Assembly: GCF_965638725.1 (NCBI RefSeq)
Contig: NC_134951.1
Span: 7,091,618 to 7,155,617, forward strand
Source of the DNA: Aptenodytes patagonicus
Lineage: Eukaryota > Chordata > Aves > Sphenisciformes > Spheniscidae
DNA length: 64,000 nucleotides
Direction of reading: 5' to 3'
Part shown: one piece after another, positions 1-12,290 of the stretch
Position numbering within the stretch: the first letter of the stretch is position 1
Layout of the letters: each line of letters begins with the position of its first letter
Position numbers and translations under genes: made by a program
Notes under the pieces: model-generated
Told to the model about the DNA's origin: nothing
Databases searched by the model: none
The model's input: only the letters and a program-made list of their open reading frames with translations

Positions 1-1639
1 TTTTGAATATTATTGTTTCCAAACCCTTTGTTAGGGGAAACCTACTACTCTTCCCTCGTTGCATGTTTGGGCAGGTAAGCCTAAGTAAGTCCCAGGATGA
101 CTGAACAACACTGACCAACTTTGCTCCCTCCTTAAAATCAAGGGTCACTTTGGCTGATGGTAGAACTACACCTGTCAATTAAAAAAGTGGGAGTTCAATG
201 AACACCTCTGAGATTACAATCCAGTTATTTTTACATCTGCCTAATATAAGAATTGCTATGAAATTACTGCAATAAGAAGAATTTCTATTAAAGCAGCATG
301 TTCCAAAGTGAGAAAGTGCGTAACTGAAGTAGCTACAGGTGAGGATTGTAGCATCTCCAATTTTCGCTGTTACTCCCTTAACCAAACCTGTAGATCTTTC
401 TTTAAACACACACTTAAGTTTGTGCTACAATTCATTCTTAAGTTGCAAATAAGCAAGAAAAGGCAGACTCAATGCATCAATTTGCTATCTGCCACCCACT
501 TTTTGGAAGGTAGCTAGGGAAGTGACTAGTAACAATTTAGGAGGTTTAGGTTTTCTACTCTGACTTCCCCAGCCTCTCTAGAAACTACCGTGAACATCAT
601 TACTGCCTTCATCTTTCAGCTCGATAGGCCCCTGCAGCGTTCAGTTTTATCTGGCATCAGCAAATTAAACTTAAGACATACCTAATGGTCAGCTCCACCG
701 AGAATCAGTGTCAGGCACAGCTATCCCAGAAGTTTTCCTTCAGGGTTTTCTTGCCAAGAAAATGGCAACATAGGAAAAGAAGGCAGTACACAGGGTACCA
801 GTAGAATTGCAGCGATGAGTCAGATCAAGTTATGCAAGACTTCACACATATCCCCCAAATTAAGGGGCTGTCCTCCAATAGATCTGCTAGTTGCCCGTTT
901 TTCTGAAGCTACTATTACAGCTAGACTTTCAGCATATACCTTAAATTGGAATATTTCTTTGCCTTCCCTCTCAAGCATTCACTGCACCTAGCTGTGGTCT
1001 CTGGAAACTTTCCGCATCTGTTTGCAAGACAGCTTAATGCTAAGCAAGCGTCCCTGCCATCACAGAGGAATCCAACAGATTACTTTTGACGCAGTGAGGA
1101 CCAGACAGTTCGTAACATGGCACTGTAGAGTCATCACTGAGGCAGCGAGAAGTAAGCTCATTTCTGAACTCGCCTAGATGTCATTCATTAAGTCTGGAAT
1201 TAAGTTCAGCAAAATGAGTTTTGTACTTCACTTAGTCAGCTTGTTGCAGCTCCTTGCTGGGTCTGCTAGCAACCCTCCCAATTGCAGTATTAGACTGTTA
1301 GTCACACCAGTGGTTTGACAGAGCACATCCAAGGCCGAGGTGTTCCCATCTTTGCCCTCTGCTGGGTGCTGTGGATGAAGCAATAAATTACACTTGGAGA
1401 AATACCAGACTGAGTATTTGTGTGAATTTTGAAAGAGTTTTTCTCCTTCAGGCACTGTACTCAGAAGCAAAGTGCAGAGAAATACTAACTCACACAGGGA
1501 GGGGAAAAAAAATTCAGCTTTTAAACAAGTCTGACAACTAGAAAACTTTTCTCACTTCATACCATGTTTTTCATACAAACCTTAGACAGCAGCTTCTCAC
1601 CTACCATTTAAGCGAGCTCATCAAAAAAACCACAACTAC
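1..1639. other. Non-coding stretch left of ENPP5
   Basis: Short open frames on both strands (for example 1228-1470 minus, 179-409 minus) lack family resemblance, splice-flanked exon shape or codon bias. No repeat with a recognisable consensus was seen. It is probably the spacer between ENPP5 and the next gene, which by human gene order would be ENPP4. Confidence 0.4.
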
Positions 1640-1652
1640 AACAGCAAGAAGA

Positions 1653-1658
1653 TTTATT
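1653..1658 (-). terminator. Candidate ENPP5 poly(A) signal AATAAA
   Basis: A canonical AATAAA is read on the minus strand about 1.23 kb after the ENPP5 stop. It would give a 3' UTR of ordinary length. No downstream GU-rich element is obvious, so this is only a candidate. Confidence 0.35.
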
Positions 1659-2172
1659 GCCCCACACAAAAGAATCAGAGTAATATATAGTTTTGTTGAC
1701 TCAGAATTAATAATTTTCCCTGACAGAGACTTTCCTCTGGAAGAACAAACTCCAGTCTTATACCTTTTTTCAAATTGAAGTGTGCTTTTAAGATTTAAGA
1801 GTATATATGGCTTAAGATTTATACAGCTGTTCCTTAAATTGAGTGTCTAATCCTACTCATCAAATTCTAAGGTCCACCCAGACATATCAGATAAAACATA
1901 AGACAGCAAGCCAAGCTCACGCCTGAGAAGAGTCTCCAGTAAGAGATCAGATGTTACACCCAGGGACAAGCTTGACAGCACTCTGAAACCAGCTTGTACA
2001 TGTATGTTCCTTAACTGATTCATCTGCCTTATTCTGAAAGAACCCTCTTATCACAGAAATATAAAAGACTCCATGTGGATATACAGGTGTTGTGCTTGCA
2101 CGTGTCTTTAAACAGCCAGCCGCATGGAATTCTAGAAAATTTAGTCCCGTGTACAGGAAACAATAGGAAAAA

Positions 2173-2222
2173 GTAAAGACCTACATTTACCTAAAATCGT
2201 AAAGACCTATATTTACCTAAAT
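2173..2222. repeat. Two-copy 26-bp tandem repeat
   Basis: GTAAAGACCTACATTTACCT at 2173 recurs as GTAAAGACCTATATTTACCT at 2199, a period of 26 bp with one mismatch in 20. It lies in the probable ENPP5 3' UTR and looks like a local slippage duplication. Confidence 0.7.
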
Positions 2223-2888
2223 AAAAAAATAAAGTAGTTTAATGCTGATTGCTAAAGGCAATACCACCTAGATCCACATTTTGGGGCTACAATTAACACA
2301 GTAGTTTAAAGAAATATGCCTAACTCTAAACTTACGACACTTAGCACTGCATGACCTAGCTTAATAATAATAATGTTTTCTGCAGGATTTAATCCACCAA
2401 GCTATCTGTAATGGTGATCCATGCAAAAGCTTCCTTGGGCAGGGAAGAAAAAAACCCAAAGAAGTCTAGTCAGTGACTCTGATTCAGTGACTTGTTTGAA
2501 ACAGAGAGACTTAAAAAAAACTCTCAAAGAAAAAAAAAAGGGGAGGCGGGGGAATAAATCACCATGTGAGGTGCACCTCAGTTGATGTTATTTCCCTAAA
2601 AGTAGCTCAGAATGAGGTATTCAAGGTCTGTTGTCACTACATGTCTACATACATATACAGCTTTCCAGGTTCACCTAGAATATTTTCAACCCCTGAAAGA
2701 TTAAGTGGTTGTAGGGTGAAACAGTAACACGCTGTTTCTCTGCATACCTAGTATGTACATACTCCAGTGTACCAATGGATCAGCATCCGTTTCTTTTTAC
2801 TCCACACATCTATGCTGATCCACGCCTATTAATTTTTTTTGTATAAGCTTATTTTAAGCATCAAACAGGAAATAAGTACCAAGTGTTA

Positions 2889-3259
2889 TTAATCTTGCAA
2901 GAGTGGCTGGGCAGCTTCAGCATGTTGCATTTGCATGGTATTTGCTTGGGTGAGGATAAAATGCTTAACAAAAACTGCAATAAAAACCACAACAAGAAAG
3001 CTGCCCAGAAAGACTCCTACAACAGTAGCATAGGTGTCTGCTCCAAAGGCTACAGGAACTTCTTCGGCAAGCATATCTTTCACAGCGTTGAATGAACCAT
3101 TGCTTGGCAGTGGGTTAATACCAAGTAGATGGCACAATAAGGGGTACAAGTCTGTAGCATTCATGACTTCTCTGGTGGCATTCTTTCTGAAAGCCGGCCC
3201 AACTGCCAAAAAAATTGGATGCATTTCTGGTAAGACGTTGTCATATCCATGATTACCAA
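2889..3259 (-). CDS. ENPP5: ENPP5 last coding exon
   Basis: The acceptor is TTTTATTTCTAG at 3260-3271 and the first bases TT complete a Phe codon before GNHGYDN. The exon carries the last metal-binding His, the sequons NAT, NAT and NGS, the membrane-spanning segment [20 protein letters not shown] and a tail ending AAQPLLQD. The stop TAA is at 2891-2889. Confidence 0.94.
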
Positions 3260-6200
3260 CTAGAAATAAAAGATAGATAAAGGTCAATATTCTGAAGTTG
3301 CAAAACAAGCATTGAACCTTTTCCTAGAATTAGCATAATGCAGAAAAGGAAAGGCCATCATTTATTCTTGCAGAAGTTTAGAAGAATCATTTTGATCAAC
3401 AGCACAAATGTCTCCTAGCAAATACCAAGTCTCAGAACTACAAAGAGAAGATGCCTTAAAAAAAGAATGGAGAGCACTATTTAAAAGAAAAAGGAAAAAA
3501 AAAAAAAAAAAAGGTAAGCTCACATGGCAGTGAGAGCACTGTCACTGGCATGTTATGCTACACCCAAGTCTCCTTGATTTTCCTCAAGGAAAAACTCCAA
3601 CCTTGCAACTGGACCAGATCTCTTAGGGGAAAAAAAAAAAAAAACAAACCTATGCAGAGACAGACTGTCTGTCTGACTCCTAGTAGCAGACAGAACTTAA
3701 GCTCTGACTGTTTTGACACTCTGTCCAATTTTGTGCACTATCTACTCGTCAACAAGGAAAAAGTTTACAGATCTCACTAGCGGGTCTCCAGTGCCCCTTC
3801 CTTACAGGGACAGTAAAAACTCTGAACAAGTGAATAAAGACGCCGGCACAAAAAGCTGCTCTCGTCAGCTGTCAACAACTGAAAAACTTGTTCAGTCTTG
3901 CAGGTAACGCTCTTCAGCTTCATAACCAGCAGCAAAGTTTAAAAGGTTTTCAGTTAAGAAACTTAAGAACTGACCATACGACATCTTATATTTTTCTTCT
4001 TAGCTAACCAAAAGTTACAGTTTACTATCTCCATTCTACCTATAATAAATCTCAAAACCCCGAGGTGAGGAACTTAAAAGTGTTGTTTTTTTTTTCCTCC
4101 AAATCACCTAGAATGCATCTTATCCTGTAAGGCAAACAAAAATCACTGGTGTACAGTAACACAATATTCAGACTTTCTAGCAATAGAACAAGGTGACTGT
4201 AAGTGTAGGCATCCACAGAAGTTGAGGACTTTCAGAAAGCATTCTTGTATTTCCAACCCAACCCTTCTCCAGTAAATAAATAGTACATGATAAAACAACG
4301 CTATTCAACCTCTACTCAACAAGTTCAGTTACAACTTTTTTTTTTTTTAAATCTCTTAGAAAGTGCTTGTCAGTTTGCTAAATCTCGCAAGAAGATCTCA
4401 AGTATGTGGACACAAAAACATGTGAATGATCTTATCTTGGCAAGTTTAATTTTTAGAAATGGTAAGTCCAGTTCCCCTTCCCCTAATAGTAGGGTGCTTC
4501 CCATCCCATCAGGAAAAAAAAAAAAAAAAAATTTCTACACTTAGCTTCAGAGTTTTCCCTCCCAGTCTTAAAAAAAAAAAAAAAAAATTAAAAAAAATCA
4601 ACATTGGTTGAGATTGGGAGAGAAAGTGCCATGTAAGGTCTAGGAAGATACAGTAAAACACTGTAAAGACAGAATACTTACACTGAAAACCGTCAGACTT
4701 ATTATATACGATTTCCCATCCTTTATCAGCCACTGCTAAGATTGGCTGAATTTTACTGTTGTGTTTGTAATGTAATCTATCTGGAATCTGCTCCTTTTTA
4801 TAGACAGTCATGTTGGGATGAGCATTGGCCAAAGCTTCGTATACTTCATCCAGTTTGCCTTCAAACAAACAAAAGAAACAAAAGACAAAACTTAAACATA
4901 CCAATGTTTACTGAACTCATCAGTAGTTTAAATACAACTGAGGGCAAAACGCACTTCCCCAAAGGTTAATTATAGCTGTAAGAGACAACAGTGGATTACA
5001 ACGCGCACAGAAGTTTCCCTGAGAAATCCAGAGCATCACTCACAGTAAGATCACGCCTGGCATCAGGCTTCACAGCCTATTCCTAAGCAGTAAGTGCCTT
5101 GCTAATTTTAGAAAAATCCCTCATTTCAGAGTTATCAGAATGTAAGCTTCTCACAAGAATGAGTTAGAAGGTGTTCAGTTAAGTCTCATGGAAAAGAAAC
5201 AAGCTTCTCCCAGCTCCATGCAAAGCTTCAAAGCAAGAAGATAGCTCCTAAACCTGTTTATGAGGTAATGTGCGCATTAAGGCCATATTCTGTCTTTCCC
5301 CCAGTTGGCTATGATGACAAGTGACACTATTTATTTATTTTAAAGCAGTTTAATTGTTAGTTGCTTTCCTTTAAAAGGCCAAAGAGAGCAGCCACTTCGC
5401 TTCTTGGCATCTCTGAAAACTTATTTCTGAGTGAACCCAACTATTTATCTCTCCTTCTACAAGATGCTCCAATCAACAGCTATGTATTTGACCTCATTTG
5501 ATTCCCAGTTTTAATCTTCCACCATTTTGATGACAAGTTTAGCCAATTTAGAAAGAGTAGCTAGTTTGTTGCTATGCACCATGTAACATCATAGTATTAG
5601 CAATTAATTGCCTAGGGATAACCAAAACTAGCTTGCATTAATCTTTCAATGGAAGCCCTCAGGTCACGGTCCAGATGTCACTAACAGGTCAGGAGCCGTA
5701 CAAAGATTGCAGAGGCCTAAGCAGGGAACGCACGACAAACATACGAAGGGACAGGTTGGACTGGCAGATGAAGATGTCTCTTTTGGTCTAGAACTGTCAG
5801 CCACTCTGTGTATTCAGTAACGGCTAACAGCACTACCTACTCCTTTGTGCTCTTAGTGTCTACTCCTTTCCCTTCCCTAGTTATAGAATCATAGAATCAC
5901 AGAATCATTGAGGTTGGAAAAGACCTCTAAGATCATCGAGTCCAACCGTCAACCCAACACCACCATGCCCACTAAACCATGTCCCTAAGTGCCTCATCTA
6001 CACGTCTTTTAAATACCTCCAGGGATGGGGACTCAACCACTTCCCTGGGCAGCCTGGTCCAATGTTTAACCACTCTTTCAGGAAAGAAATTTTTCCTAAT
6101 ATCCAACGTAAACCTCCCCTGGCGCAACTTGAGGCCATTTCCTCTCGTCCTATCGCTAGTTACTTGGGAGAAGAGACCAACACCCACCTCGCTACAACCT

Positions 6201-9200
6201 CCTTTCAGGTAGTTGTAGAGAGCGATGAGGTCTCCCCTCAGCCTCCTTTTCTGCAGGCTAAACAACCCCAGTTCCCTCAGCCGCTCCTCAGAAGACTTGT
6301 TCTCCAGACGCTTCACAGTCATCTACTGCACAGTGAGCGTAAACCCTCAAGAGCTGTACTGACACTACCAAATAAATAGACATTTTCCACCCCCAATTCT
6401 TTATTTGCTTATTTCCAGTTTCTGAGCTTTTCTTTCCAGTAGAAGTCACTGAACAGCCAGAAAGCAGTTGGACAAGCTGGAACACCAGCACACAGAAAGG
6501 AGGAACCAGGACACACAGACAGGAACACAAAAGCAAGTTCAGGAATCTACATCTGAACAAGTTTCTTCAAACCCCCCCACCACCATTTAAGCACAGATTC
6601 CTATTGAGGGCTATGCAGTGTATACATCAGACTTATGTTCTACACCAAATAACTCCCCTCCATGACTTATTTAAGTACTTTGTGCTACACACATGCACAA
6701 TTCAGTCGGACAGCTGAGTTCACAGCTAGTCTCTGCAGGCCAGTTTCAGCGCTACAAGGTCTGAAGCACGGATGGAAGACGTTTACATTTTCTTTGTGGC
6801 CAACACTGCCGTTTTTAGCAGACGAGTGGGATTTAAACACATCCTGTCATTTTGACTTATCATTTCTCACTAGTTCTGCCTTCACAGCTAGCTGTACACC
6901 CTGCAGCGGGTGTTCTGGCAAGCGAGCTCTTCTCTGACTGTCTGTCCCAAGAAACAATCGTCTTGATGACCACAAGAACAAGTGCTTAGTTTGACCCGAG
7001 ACGCTGCCTGAAGTAAACCAAGGATAAAATCCAGTCTACCATTTACAGCGTGCATGGGGTTTTGAATACATCTCAGGAAAAAAAAGTTTGGGAGGAGGTG
7101 CCCTGTGTCTTTAAAGAAACTGTCTTATTTTCCCCCTCAGTTCCTAGGATCCAGTATAGAAATTCTGCAGGAAAAATGGAAATAGATTAATGTATAATGT
7201 TTCTTATCTCAAATTGGCATAAAAAAAGAATCACTAAACTTAAACACAATGAAGGTCAAGATGAGACAGCAAAAGCCCAGATATGGTAGCAGTAGTTACA
7301 GCAACAAGAAAAGGGACTCCAATCTAGCATTTCTAGGACTATATGAGTAACAAAATTAATTTTGTTATGCCACTTTTCTATATAGGATAGCAGGGAGCAG
7401 AAGCCCCAAATACAGTAAACTACGATTTTACACTAAATTAATTATTTGAATTAATATATTTACACTAAATGCAAGAAAAAGGCCAGCATCACTAGCTGTG
7501 CTACAGGTACCATCTTCGTGAATATATAATTAGTTCCACACACACTAATGCACTAGCATGGTTAAATAATGGCTTTAATCCATCTCTCAGGGAAGAAACA
7601 TGCAGCCAAACAGTTAAAGTAGCAGAATTCGCTGCATTTTTAAACATTCAAAATTTTTCTCAGTGTCTCACTAAGTTTTACCATTCCCTTGCTTTAAGCA
7701 AGCCAAATGGAATAACTGTTGAAGAATCAGTCTTTTGTACTTAAGTATATGTTATTTCATAGCTAAACCAAGAATGAAGCTTGTTGTTTTATAATAAAAA
7801 TTACAGCTGGTAACATGGAAGGAAGGAAGGAATTTTAGCTGTGCTCAAAACTAGTTCCTGTTTATTGGTAGTGTAATAAATATCTGAACCTCTGGGCAAA
7901 ACCAAATCCAAGCTATTTCTGAAATCCATTGAAATGGCTTTTTTACTATTCTGTCATCTAATTGCTGCAGAGATACTATTTCTTTTCAGCATTTAGCAGA
8001 CAAGAGAATCAGGTTACGCATCTTCAAGATCTCATTTACTGCATTAGGGATGTTTCAGCACTGAAGTTTACTTTTACAACTGCTTCACTCGGTAATGAGA
8101 ACATCCTGGTCAACCACATTTGTCTCCACTAGGATGGAGCTCCCAAACTCAGCTCTTCTATCACCACTGAGAGAAACGGCGCCCCGCTACAAGCACCTGA
8201 GTGTGCTCAGGCAGCAGATGATCTCAGTCTGGACATACTAACATTTTAGTCTGGAGTATTCTTCAAACTAAAAATGACAAGACATTTGTTTACATATTTA
8301 AAGGTCACTTAAGTCTGCAAAATACCCTCCCCGCTGGGGCATTAAATAGAGAGTGCTATCTATTAGTGATGCAAATGTTACCGAAATCTTAAAAAGCACC
8401 TTTTCAGAAGGCCACCTTAAAACTCAACTTCCAAATTAGCACCCCTGCCCACACAAAAAATGCTGTTTTCCAGGTTAACGCATTTGCACCAAATAGTTAC
8501 AGCTTTTGATCATCAAAATAAAGAGCAGCACCTCTACATCAGTGACACTAAACATACACCTGGCACTTAAGCAACCCTTCAATGACGGCAACCAGACTTC
8601 AGATTTCGATTCCCACAGTATTCTTGCCCACCATTATCACAATAAAAATGGTATGAACATAACTGGCTGGCTGTTCAGTGTGACAGGGGAAAAAAACTAA
8701 AGTGAACTACAATAGCTGGTAGCTAATCAAATAGCCAGCACAGGCTTTCTATTTATCAAAGGTCCCCAACTGGTTTCAGTTTACTGTTTGAGTTAGAAAT
8801 CTAATTCTTCCACTATGGCTTTAGCATCTTGATGAAAGGCAAGATATGTAGCATTCAGCTGTTATCTATCTAGAACACCATTCATCCTTGATAATGCCAT
8901 TAGATTATCTTACTTCTCATAAGGGCTAAAGGATATTTGGCAATATTAGTCAACAACAGACAGATTTGCTCACTTTTCATTTCAGAAAGTTAATCCAAGC
9001 TTCTGACAGAGCTAGCAAAAAGAACAAGGAAGTGATCCTGCAAGTACTCCTTGTTCAAGGCTGATGTCCTACTGGCATCAGTGCTGCTACCACCACTTCA
9101 GTTAAGGAATGAAGTCTATAAAGTTTTGATACTCAAGTATTTTCTTCAGAGAATTTTACTGCTATAGCTCCTACCTTCTTTTGGCAAAATAGCTACTGCA

Positions 9201-10039
9201 GGAGAATGGTCAATGACTTTGTAGAGCGCTCTGTTCACATACTGATCAAGCTCAATGAGCCTTTCCGAGGAGGACTGTGACATTCCATGATCACTTGTGA
9301 TTATGACATTTATCACATCCCACAGCTTCGCTTTCTTCAGTTCAGACATAAGATATCCCAGCTTTTTGTCAATATCACTAATTATTGGTCCCATAAGTGG
9401 GTTTTCTGGGCCCAGAATATGGCCCATCTCATCAGGCTGTTCCCAATATAGGAGACCAAAGTTTATGGGCTCTTCTGATGTAAACCAGTCAATGAGCCTA
9501 GCAACTCTATCTTCAAAGGAAACAGATTCATTGTAGGGCATATAATATGTAGGAAAGACTCCATGTATTTTCACATCTGTTCCAGGCCACATAGCTGCTC
9601 CGGTTTTATGTCCTTCCCTCTGGTTTGTTACCCATATCGGGCTGGCTTCTTCCCAGAACTTGGAGTTGTGGATATCCATTTTGTTCAGAGAGAAAGTGTC
9701 ATTCAGAATAGGATCATACATCTCATTAGCAACTATACCGTGGCTTTCTGCATAGAGACCAGTCACCATTGTATAATGATTAGGATACGTTTTCGTTATA
9801 AACACATTAGTGACCTGTTTGACATGAACGCCATTCTCCATGGCATAGTGAAAATTGGGAGTTGAGACTTTATAGATGTAATCCCATCGAAATCCATCAA
9901 AAGATACTAGCAGCACTCTGGGCTGGGCCGGCTGGAGAGACAATGCACTTGGAAAAGATAGTAAGAAAATTGCCAGGACTTTCCAATAACAGTTCATGGC
10001 TATTCTGGAAGGTATTCGTCCCCTCTTCTGAGGCAACAT
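2889..10039 (-). CDS. ENPP5: ENPP5, ectonucleotide pyrophosphatase/phosphodiesterase family member 5 (three coding exons)
   Basis: The CDS joins 10039-9175, 4858-4682 and 3259-2889 on the minus strand (865+177+371 bp) and predicts 470 residues, close to the roughly 477 of human ENPP5. Seen: a hydrophobic signal segment, then the alkaline-phosphatase-like NPP fold with SFDGFRWDY (Asp48), the nucleophile motif TKTYPNHYT (Thr84), DEMGH (Asp203/His207), TSDHGM (Asp250/His251) and GNHGYDN (His351), so the two-metal site is complete. About seven N-X-S/T sites, a membrane segment at about 424-450 and a short cytosolic tail ending in PLLQD make it a type I membrane glycoprotein. Known: the family hydrolyses phosphodiester or pyrophosphate bonds; the ENPP5 substrate is poorly defined (NAD cleavage has been reported). 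ENPP4 is the main alternative, but the sequence follows ENPP5 as I remember it and the gene lies next to RCAN2. A second Met at residue 15 (9997) would give 456 residues with a better placed signal peptide. Confidence 0.95.
4682..4858 (-). CDS. ENPP5: ENPP5 second coding exon
   Basis: The acceptor is TTTGTTTGAAG before GCAAACTG and the donor is TTTTCAGT|GTAAGT, with GT at 4681-4680. The exon is 177 bp, phase 1 at both ends, and covers residues 289-347 ([19 protein letters not shown] through NKSDGFQ). It holds two N-glycosylation sequons. The reading frame continues into both neighbouring exons without a break. Confidence 0.92.
4859..9174 (-). other. ENPP5: ENPP5 intron between first and second coding exons
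   Basis: This 4.3-kb intron starts with GTAGGA at 9174 and ends with the pyrimidine-rich acceptor at 4859. It holds a CR1 fragment at about 5883-6322. The rest is AT-rich unique sequence with no supported exon. Open frames such as 6288-6560 minus and 6662-6937 plus have no coding signature. Confidence 0.8.
5883..6322 (-). mobile_element. CR1 LINE fragment, 3' end (5' truncated)
   Basis: On the minus strand this is the 3' part of a CR1 retrotransposon. A relic of the reverse-transcriptase ORF C-terminus ([20 protein letters not shown], then [13 protein letters not shown] and [12 protein letters not shown]) runs to 5972, followed by the typical 3' tail with TTCCAACCTCAATGATTCTG and ATTCTATG units. 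It is truncated at its 5' end near 6322. It shows about 20 differences over roughly 420 aligned bases from the copy at 28968-29457, so both belong to one subfamily. Confidence 0.93.
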
Positions 10040-10044
10040 GGCAT
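9175..10044 (-). CDS. ENPP5: ENPP5 first coding exon
   Basis: The acceptor reads CTGCTCAACAG at 10045-10055 and the exon opens five bases before ATG 10039. The donor is AAAAGAAG|GTAGGA with GT at 9174-9173. The exon encodes residues 1-288 plus one base: signal peptide, first metal ligands, nucleophile Thr and the SDHGM motif. It is in phase 1 with the next exon. The in-frame ATG at 9997-9995 begins [20 protein letters not shown], a typical signal peptide, so it may be the main start. Confidence 0.93.
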
Positions 10045-11802
10045 CTGTTGAGCAGAGACAGAAGATCTGTTTGCGTTAACCTGTTTGTCGAAGTCATAAA
10101 TTTGTTTTAAGAATGAGTAGCTAAAATATTCCTTATGTATTTATACAGCTTGCCTTACTAACACTGAGCACTCCAAACACAGGAACGAGACCTTTTACTT
10201 ATCAGTTATATTGATATCCCAATTTCAGAGTTGGGAAGCAGACACTACAATTTGTTGAATGAAACACAGTTCGCAAAGCAACTTCTTTATCCAACACCAC
10301 TGCCCCACCCCTTCCTTTTTTCTTCCTGCTCCCAATACACAGAACTCCTGCTCTTGCAATCTGACAAGTTTTCAGGTATTTTCTGTACTCAAAGTTGTAA
10401 GAAACTGTCCTATGAGAAAGCTGCTGCTTGTTAAGAGTTAAGATGTGCACAGGGGCAGTTCTCACCTTGAGAATAACAAGGTCCATCTCCACGAGAACTT
10501 TGTAACTACCTTAAAATCTTTTTTTTTTAGGAGCATTACTTCTCCTCTGTGCAAGCGTGGCACAGACACGCTAGCATCACATGGCAGAGCAGCAGATGAG
10601 AGCAGGAAGCACACACTCCAACTGCAGGACTCTGCACCCACACAGCTCCCATCAGGGAGGGGGGACCAGCTAGAAACCATCACAGCTTCTCAGCACCAGC
10701 ACTCGGTATGGGATTACTACACGTGCCAAGTACAATTTCTAGTGGAGAAACTAGCAAATAAGCTTTGAATTTCAGATACAGCAGTATGTCCATTAAAAGG
10801 TTTTGCTGCTGAAAAGGTGTCAGATCAAGAGTTAGACAAACAAAGAGCAGGAACATCAGTTTCCCAACATTTTATCACATCTCTAACCTGATCATAGCTT
10901 CCCTACATAACAGAGCTCTTACTGATCAACTAATTCTGATGCGTGCTACCAAAGGTCACTTCTAGTGTACAGATGGCTTTACAAACAAGAACGTATACAA
11001 GTCGTACAAGTCAGTGTGCAGTTTAAGTTCTTCTAACTAACCACTTAGGTCTCTGAATGGATTGGAAAGAGGTGGTTGAAAGATTCAGCGGTACAGTTGT
11101 GAGCCACTGGAAATACCACAACTTTCAAGCAAGCGTCATCTGTCCTTTCCAGTCAAACACCACTGCTACCTGAGTGCAAGCAGCATGAAGTATGCAAGAC
11201 ACAAGAAATAGAATGCAAATCCCCTCCATGAACTGCATGAAATGGTGACCGCTACACACCCTGAAGCCTCGGATCAGATGAAGAACCTTACTGTAGTTGG
11301 GGAAAGCTCATTTGTTGCTCAGCAGTAAAAAATAAACCAGGCCTCCTGTAGTGCACTTTACCTCTGAAGTACTCCGTACAAAGACAACTATTACCACCTT
11401 TTCTAATCAAAACGCAGGTGTCCGGCCGCGGCTGGAGGCTGCTGTGCGGGGGAATGCCGGCCTGCCCCTGTCATTCGTCTGTCTGCTGAGCTCCCCTGAC
11501 TGCTGAACAGGTCCCTGGGCCCTTGTCTGTCACCCTGACAGGACAGCCACGCCAAGCAAAACCCGGACTCAACACACCCACGCTCCCGCACGCAAGAGCC
11601 CACCTCGGCACCCAGGGCGGCCCCCACCGAGGCCCACTCAGGCCTAGCGAACCCGTCCCCCGCCCCCGGAGCCCTCCGTCCGGGCTGCCCCAGCTCCCGC
11701 CGCCCGCGCGGGCGGGTAGGCCAGGAGCGAGGCCGCGGGGGCCTCCCCCAGCCCGGCCGCGGGGAGCGCGTCCCCCCAGAGGAGCCGCGACCCGCCGTTA
11801 CC
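10040..11802 (-). other. ENPP5: ENPP5 5' UTR start and probable 5' intron
   Basis: Between the acceptor of the first coding exon (10045) and a candidate non-coding exon donor (CCGGCAG|GTAACG, GT at 11801-11800) there is 1.76 kb without a supported coding exon. It includes one copy of a 147-bp duplication at 11271-11417. The intron is inferred from the acceptor just before the start codon and the CpG-island donor. Confidence 0.55.
11271..11417. repeat. 147-bp direct duplication, copy 1
   Basis: This segment, GGATCAGATGAAGAACC through TCTAATCAAAACGCAG, recurs at 16017-16163 in the same orientation with 7 substitutions and no indel (95% identity). It ends exactly where the CpG island begins. 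The segment carries no recognisable transposon ends, poly(A) tail or ORF. Confidence 0.9.
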
Positions 11803-12290
11803 TGCCGGCGGCCCACTCAGCGCAGGTGGAGCAACGCCGCCGCAGCGGGCCGGCACGTAAGGGCCGCCCGCCCCGCTGGGAGCGGCCAGCGGCGCTGTCA
11901 GTCAGCGCCGAGTAACGGGCGGCGGCCGGGAGGAGCCGCGGGCCGTAGTCGGGGGCGTTGCGCTGGGTTGTGCTAAACGCGGTGAGCGGTGGTTAACGCT
12001 TCTCGGGTGCCCCCGAGGCGGGCCCGGGCGAGGAGGCAGCTCCTGGGGGGCACCGGGCCCTCCCCCGCGAGGGAGGCGGCCCAGCGTGAGGCGGCGCAGG
12101 GCAGAGCCGCCTCGGGGGCGGTTTTCTCCCGCTTGGCGGAGCGCAGCGGCTTTGCGAGAGCCCGGGGTTGCCGGTACGGCGCCTGTGCAGGCCTGAGGAC
12201 GGGCAAGTTGTCAGGGTGTCGCTGCGTGTCGTGGAATTGCTTTAAACGGACAAGAGACGGGGCCCAGGCCGGGCTCGCTGTGCTTTGACC
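11411..12290. promoter_or_regulatory. ENPP5: CpG island, probable ENPP5 promoter
   Basis: GC content and CpG density rise sharply at about 11411 and fall at about 12290, in contrast to the AT-rich flanks. GC boxes of the GGGCGG/CCGCCC type are visible (for example near 11865-11875 and 11916). The position, about 1.4-2.2 kb upstream of the ENPP5 start codon, fits a CpG-island promoter for that gene with a first exon ending at 11802. Frames open on both strands here because stop codons are rare in GC-rich DNA; I do not call them genes. Confidence 0.8.
11802..11900 (-). other. ENPP5: Candidate ENPP5 non-coding first exon (5' limit unknown)
   Basis: A strong minus-strand donor, CCGGCAG|GTAACG, ends a putative exon at 11802 inside the CpG island. 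Joined to the acceptor at 10045 it would supply the ENPP5 5' UTR. The transcription start cannot be fixed from sequence; 11900 is a nominal limit. Confidence 0.4.

Larger units (their letters stand above)
1640..2888 (-). other. ENPP5: Probable ENPP5 3' UTR
   Basis: This AT-rich stretch follows the ENPP5 stop codon directly and has no open frame worth calling. Its left limit is set by an AATAAA on the minus strand at 1658-1653. An ATTAAA at 2243-2238 could end a shorter form. It contains a 26-bp two-copy tandem repeat and A-rich runs. The extent is inferred; transcript data would decide it. Confidence 0.4.

Noticed and set aside
3486..4600. Long A runs (about 3496-3512, 4512-4530, 4570-4587) as retroposon tails
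   Set aside because: No SINE body or target duplications next to them were recognised; simple sequence is sufficient.
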